From assembly GCA_024686055.1 (NCBI GenBank), contig JAIBDV010000120.1:1-8076 (forward strand): 8,076 nt of DNA, given 5' to 3'. Within the stretch, counting starts at the first letter, position 1. Every line of letters begins with the position of its first letter. Below are positions 6,012 to 8,076 of the stretch, piece by piece. Source of the DNA: Neptuniibacter sp. (lineage in GTDB: Bacteria; Pseudomonadota; Gammaproteobacteria; Pseudomonadales; Balneatricaceae). The notes under the pieces were generated by a model. It ran no database searches. It was not told where the DNA came from and was given only the letters and a program-made list of their open reading frames with translations. Made by a program: the position numbers and the translations under genes.

Positions 6012-6776
6012 TCAGTTGTCTGGTGACCGCAGGATGACTGTGTGTACTGAGCCTTGCCATTCAAGTGCACGTTGGCGAGCGATCACCAATGCGGGCTCTG
6101 TTATATCGGCACTACACAGCACGTTACCCTCCGGGCTCCAGATAGTGCTACGGCCTGCGGGTTTCCAGCCGCCTGTCGGGGCGCAATGGTTGGCCATCAG
6201 GACGGTTATCTGGTGCTGGCTGGCGTATTGTTGCAGTTGCTGGCTGTCATTGTTGAACCCTTCTATGGAGACCATCATGCTGGTTGCATAGATATGGGCA
6301 TGAGCGTCTGCAGCGGCCTGGGCGTGCTCAGGGTGGCTGCTATCTGCGCAGATTGCCAGGGCAACGGGCAGGTCTTTAACCTTGATCGGGCGGCTGGCCT
6401 GGCCTGGCTGGAAAAACTGCTCTTCTCCCGGATGCAAATGTTGTTTGTAATAGGTACTGACACCATAGGGGCTAAAGATGATGCTGCCCAAAGCGGGCCT
6501 GGACTCACCTGTATCGATAGGGGCGCCTACCACCAGAGTAATCTGGTGGCGGTTAGCCAGCTGGCGAAATGGCGCTAGTCGGCCATCTGTTGGTTGCAGT
6601 TTACAGCGCTCAGCAAATGCCGGTTCATAACCGGTCAGCGAGAGCTCTGGGAATACCAGTAATTCGATCCCCTGCTCGACAGCGGCTTCTACCATTTGCA
6701 GGTGAAGTTGTATATTTCGTTCTATATCACCGGCAATGGATGGGCATTGCGCGGCTGCGATGTGAATTACAGGCAC
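6012..6776 (-). CDS. Nitrilase-superfamily carbon-nitrogen hydrolase
   Basis: A 254-residue cytoplasmic CN-hydrolase that would cleave a C-N bond in an amide or nitrile by a thioester mechanism. The Glu-Lys-Cys catalytic set is intact: Glu44 in LLVFPELSLTGYE, Lys111 in YYKQHLHPGEEQFF (with Glu118/Glu119 as the accessory acid) and Cys143 in ALAICADSSHPEHA. The N-terminal strand IHIAAAQCP and the late GRSTIWSPEGNVL block (208-220) are also typical. Length is near the family's usual 260-280. The branch and substrate are not identifiable: there is no NAD synthetase, apolipoprotein acyltransferase or biotin-type fusion domain. The start is GTG with an excellent AAGGAGT (6781-6787) four bases upstream. 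It is the first gene of a likely unit with the metallo-hydrolase and follows a 311-base gap after aroF. No convincing promoter was found; TATGAT on the - strand at 6819-6814 lacks a good -35. Confidence 0.92.
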   Translation of the reverse strand: MPVIHIAAAQCPSIAGDIERNIQLHLQMVEAAVEQGIELLVFPELSLTGYEPAFAERCKLQPTDGRLAPFRQLANRHQITLVVGAPIDTGESRPALGSIIFSPYGVSTYYKQHLHPGEEQFFQPGQASRPIKVKDLPVALAICADSSHPEHAQAAADAHAHIYATSMMVSIEGFNNDSQQLQQYASQHQITVLMANHCAPTGGWKPAGRSTIWSPEGNVLCSADITEPALVIARQRALEWQGSVHTVILRSPDN

Positions 6777-7048
6777 TCTAACTCCTTAGTACCCGGATAA
6801 CGTGACAGAATTAATCATACCTTTAATCTACGATGAACGGCGTAACAATTTTTCATTATCTGTTCCAACATACCCTTGCAGATCAATGAAATAGAGTTTG
6901 CATGACCTTAGTGGTGTTTGATTTTTGTACGATTTGTGAATGTTTTGTCAGTCACAAAGAACGCGAGCTTAAGTTGCTGGGTCGGGCCAGGTTATTTGTC
7001 AGGCGGGGTGTGCTTAAAAAGAGGGGAATCGCTTGCTGATGCAAGGAT
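6777..7048. other. AT-rich intergenic region upstream of the nitrilase gene
   Basis: This is most of the 311-base gap between the nitrilase and aroF genes. It is visibly richer in A and T than its surroundings and has no coding sequence on either strand that I can support. It holds the nitrilase ribosome binding site (6781-6787), a candidate -10 (TATGAT, - strand, 6819-6814) without a matching -35, a 7-bp inverted repeat at 6933-6958, and a small 5-bp hairpin CTTGC/GCAAG at 7032-7045 next to the aroF terminator. It is the likely site of promoter and regulation for the nitrilase unit. Confidence 0.6.
6933..6958. promoter_or_regulatory. Inverted repeat TTTGTGA-N12-TCACAAA, possible operator
   Basis: Perfect 7-base arms at 6933-6939 and 6952-6958 are separated by 12 bases. 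The arm centres lie 19 bases apart, close to two helical turns, which suits a dimeric DNA-binding protein. The half-site resembles CRP's TGTGA, but the spacing is 12 instead of 6, so CRP is not claimed. It lies about 160 bases upstream of the nitrilase start. Confidence 0.25.
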
Positions 7049-7071
7049 AAAAGGCCGGAAACCGGCCTTTT
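7049..7071 (-). terminator. Intrinsic terminator of the DAHP synthase gene
   Basis: A perfect 10-bp stem, AAAAGGCCGG (7049-7058) with CCGGCCTTTT (7062-7071), encloses a three-base loop. It begins 16 bases after the aroF stop on the - strand and ends in TTTT. The symmetrical A/T flanks make it potentially bidirectional. It ends aroF transcription before the nitrilase gene. Confidence 0.88.
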
Positions 7072-7087
7072 AAGGAGCTGTGCAGTC

Positions 7088-8076
7088 TTAACGTGCAGGA
7101 AGTACGGACTTCAGTTTTTCATGCATATCGACCATGCATTTTTCTGTTGCATCCCAGTCGATACAGGCATCGGTGACAGAAACACCGTACTGTAACTCGG
7201 ACAGATCGTCTGGAATAGACTGGCTGCCCCAGCCCAGGTTGCTCTCAATCATCAGGCTGGTGATTGAGTTGTTGCCTTCCAGAATCTGGTTGGCAACATT
7301 GGTTGCCACCAGTGGCTGCAAGGCCGGGTCTTTGTTGGAGTTGGCGTGGCTACAGTCAACCATGATGTTGTGTGGCAGCTTGGCTTTATCCAGCGCCTGT
7401 TCACACAGGGTGACGCTGACAGAGTCATAGTTTGGTTTGCCGCCACCACCGCGTAGTACCACGTGGCCATACGGGTTGCCTTTAGTGTGAACAATCGAGC
7501 ACTGGCCATCGCCATTAATACCCAGGAACCGGTGCGGTGCGCTGACCGAACGCAAGGCGTTGGTGGCCACTTCCAGTCCGCCGTCGGTGCCGTTTTTAAA
7601 GCCAACGGCACAGGACAGGCCGGATGACATTTCACGGTGAGTCTGTGACTCGGTGGTCCGTGCGCCGATCGCTGACCAGGAGATCATGTCCTGCAAGTAC
7701 TGCGGGCTGATCGGGTCCAGCGCTTCCGTTGCCAGTGGCAGGCCCATTTCGGCCAGATCCAGCAACAGTTTACGGGCGATATGCAGGCCTTCTTCGATCT
7801 CAAAAGAGTCGTTGAGGTGTGGGTCGTTGATCAGACCTTTCCAGCCTACTGTTGTACGCGGCTTTTCAAAATAGACGCGCATGACCAGATAGAGAGAGTC
7901 CTTTACCTTTTCCTGCAATGCCTTGAGCTTGTGAGCATATTCAATCGCGGCCTCAGTGTCGTGGATAGAGCATGGGCCTATCACGACAAACAGGCGTTTG
8001 TCTTTGCGATCCAGAATATTGCGAATGACTTCCCGGCCTTCCATAACAGAGGCGGTAGCCGCTTCGCTCAGTGGCA
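7088..8076 (-). CDS. aroF: Class I 3-deoxy-7-phosphoheptulonate (DAHP) synthase, AroF-like, 5' end cut off
   Basis: First enzyme of the shikimate pathway: condenses phosphoenolpyruvate with erythrose 4-phosphate to DAHP in the cytoplasm. The open frame runs off the window edge; 318 residues follow the ATG at 8044, which is an internal Met, and ten further in-frame codons lie upstream. By alignment from memory with E. coli AroG, about 36 residues precede that Met, so the true start is outside. Numbered from it, the metal ligands are Cys25 (GPCSIHD), His233 (CSHANS), Glu267 (MIESN) and Asp292 (TDAC), matching AroG Cys61, His268, Glu302 and Asp326. KPRTTVGWKG (61-70), GARTTES (127-133) and GFKNGTDG (148-155) are intact. 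APHRFLGIN, MVDCSHxNSNKD, LMIESN and YGVSVTDACI resemble tyrosine-sensitive AroF more than AroG or AroH. The isozyme label is moderately sure. A strong terminator follows. Confidence 0.95.
   Translation of the reverse strand, partial: PLSEAATASVMEGREVIRNILDRKDKRLFVVIGPCSIHDTEAAIEYAHKLKALQEKVKDSLYLVMRVYFEKPRTTVGWKGLINDPHLNDSFEIEEGLHIARKLLLDLAEMGLPLATEALDPISPQYLQDMISWSAIGARTTESQTHREMSSGLSCAVGFKNGTDGGLEVATNALRSVSAPHRFLGINGDGQCSIVHTKGNPYGHVVLRGGGGKPNYDSVSVTLCEQALDKAKLPHNIMVDCSHANSNKDPALQPLVATNVANQILEGNNSITSLMIESNLGWGSQSIPDDLSELQYGVSVTDACIDWDATEKCMVDMHEKLKSVLPAR

Noticed and set aside
5918..6070. A 51-codon N-terminal extension of the metallo-hydrolase reading into the nitrilase gene
   Set aside because: The ATG at 5917 has a strong binding site and begins a clear signal peptide; the extension has no family similarity and overlaps the nitrilase C-terminus.
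6054..6578. 174-codon + strand frame across the nitrilase gene
   Set aside because: The Glu-Lys-Cys triad is encoded on the - strand; this frame is a shadow.
6935..6956. CRP binding site (TGTGA...TCACA)
   Set aside because: The half-sites are 12 bases apart; CRP needs 6, so only a generic dyad is kept.

Overview
The window looks like an ordinary chromosomal stretch from a marine-type gammaproteobacterium (Pseudomonadales/Oceanospirillales-like; inferred from the CysS and class I DAHP synthase sequences, moderate-to-high GC and Gram-negative signals; genus not determinable). There is no mobile element, CRISPR array, tRNA or rRNA.

The left half (1-4075) is transcribed on the + strand. cysS (cysteinyl-tRNA synthetase) has its own likely promoter, a 10-bp hairpin in its short leader and a strong intrinsic terminator. 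Then come two small glycosyltransferase-type genes that overlap by 11 bases. They belong to the families TIGR04282 (DUF2064) and TIGR04283, known as rSAM/selenodomain-associated or arsenosugar-biosynthesis transferases 1 and 2. No arsenosugar radical-SAM enzyme is visible nearby. Seventy bases later is a TPR protein whose repeats recur at exactly 40 residues.

The right half (4095-8076) is transcribed on the - strand, converging on the TPR gene with only 19 bases between the stop codons. In transcription order it holds a class I DAHP synthase (AroF-like, 5' end cut by the window edge) with an intrinsic terminator; a 311-base AT-rich gap; a nitrilase-superfamily carbon-nitrogen hydrolase; a signal-peptide-bearing metallo-beta-lactamase-fold hydrolase 94 bases downstream; and a HAD-like hydrolase whose nucleophile motif lacks the usual second aspartate.

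The housekeeping parts are tRNA charging (cysS) and the first step of aromatic amino-acid synthesis (aroF). The other five genes are recognisable by family but not by substrate. The signal most worth checking is the 94-base spacer between the nitrilase and the metallo-hydrolase. On the transcribed strand it can fold into a nested structure whose outer 11-bp helix covers part of the Shine-Dalgarno sequence and runs up to the start codon, a plausible uncharacterised translational control element. No complete novel multi-gene system could be demonstrated.
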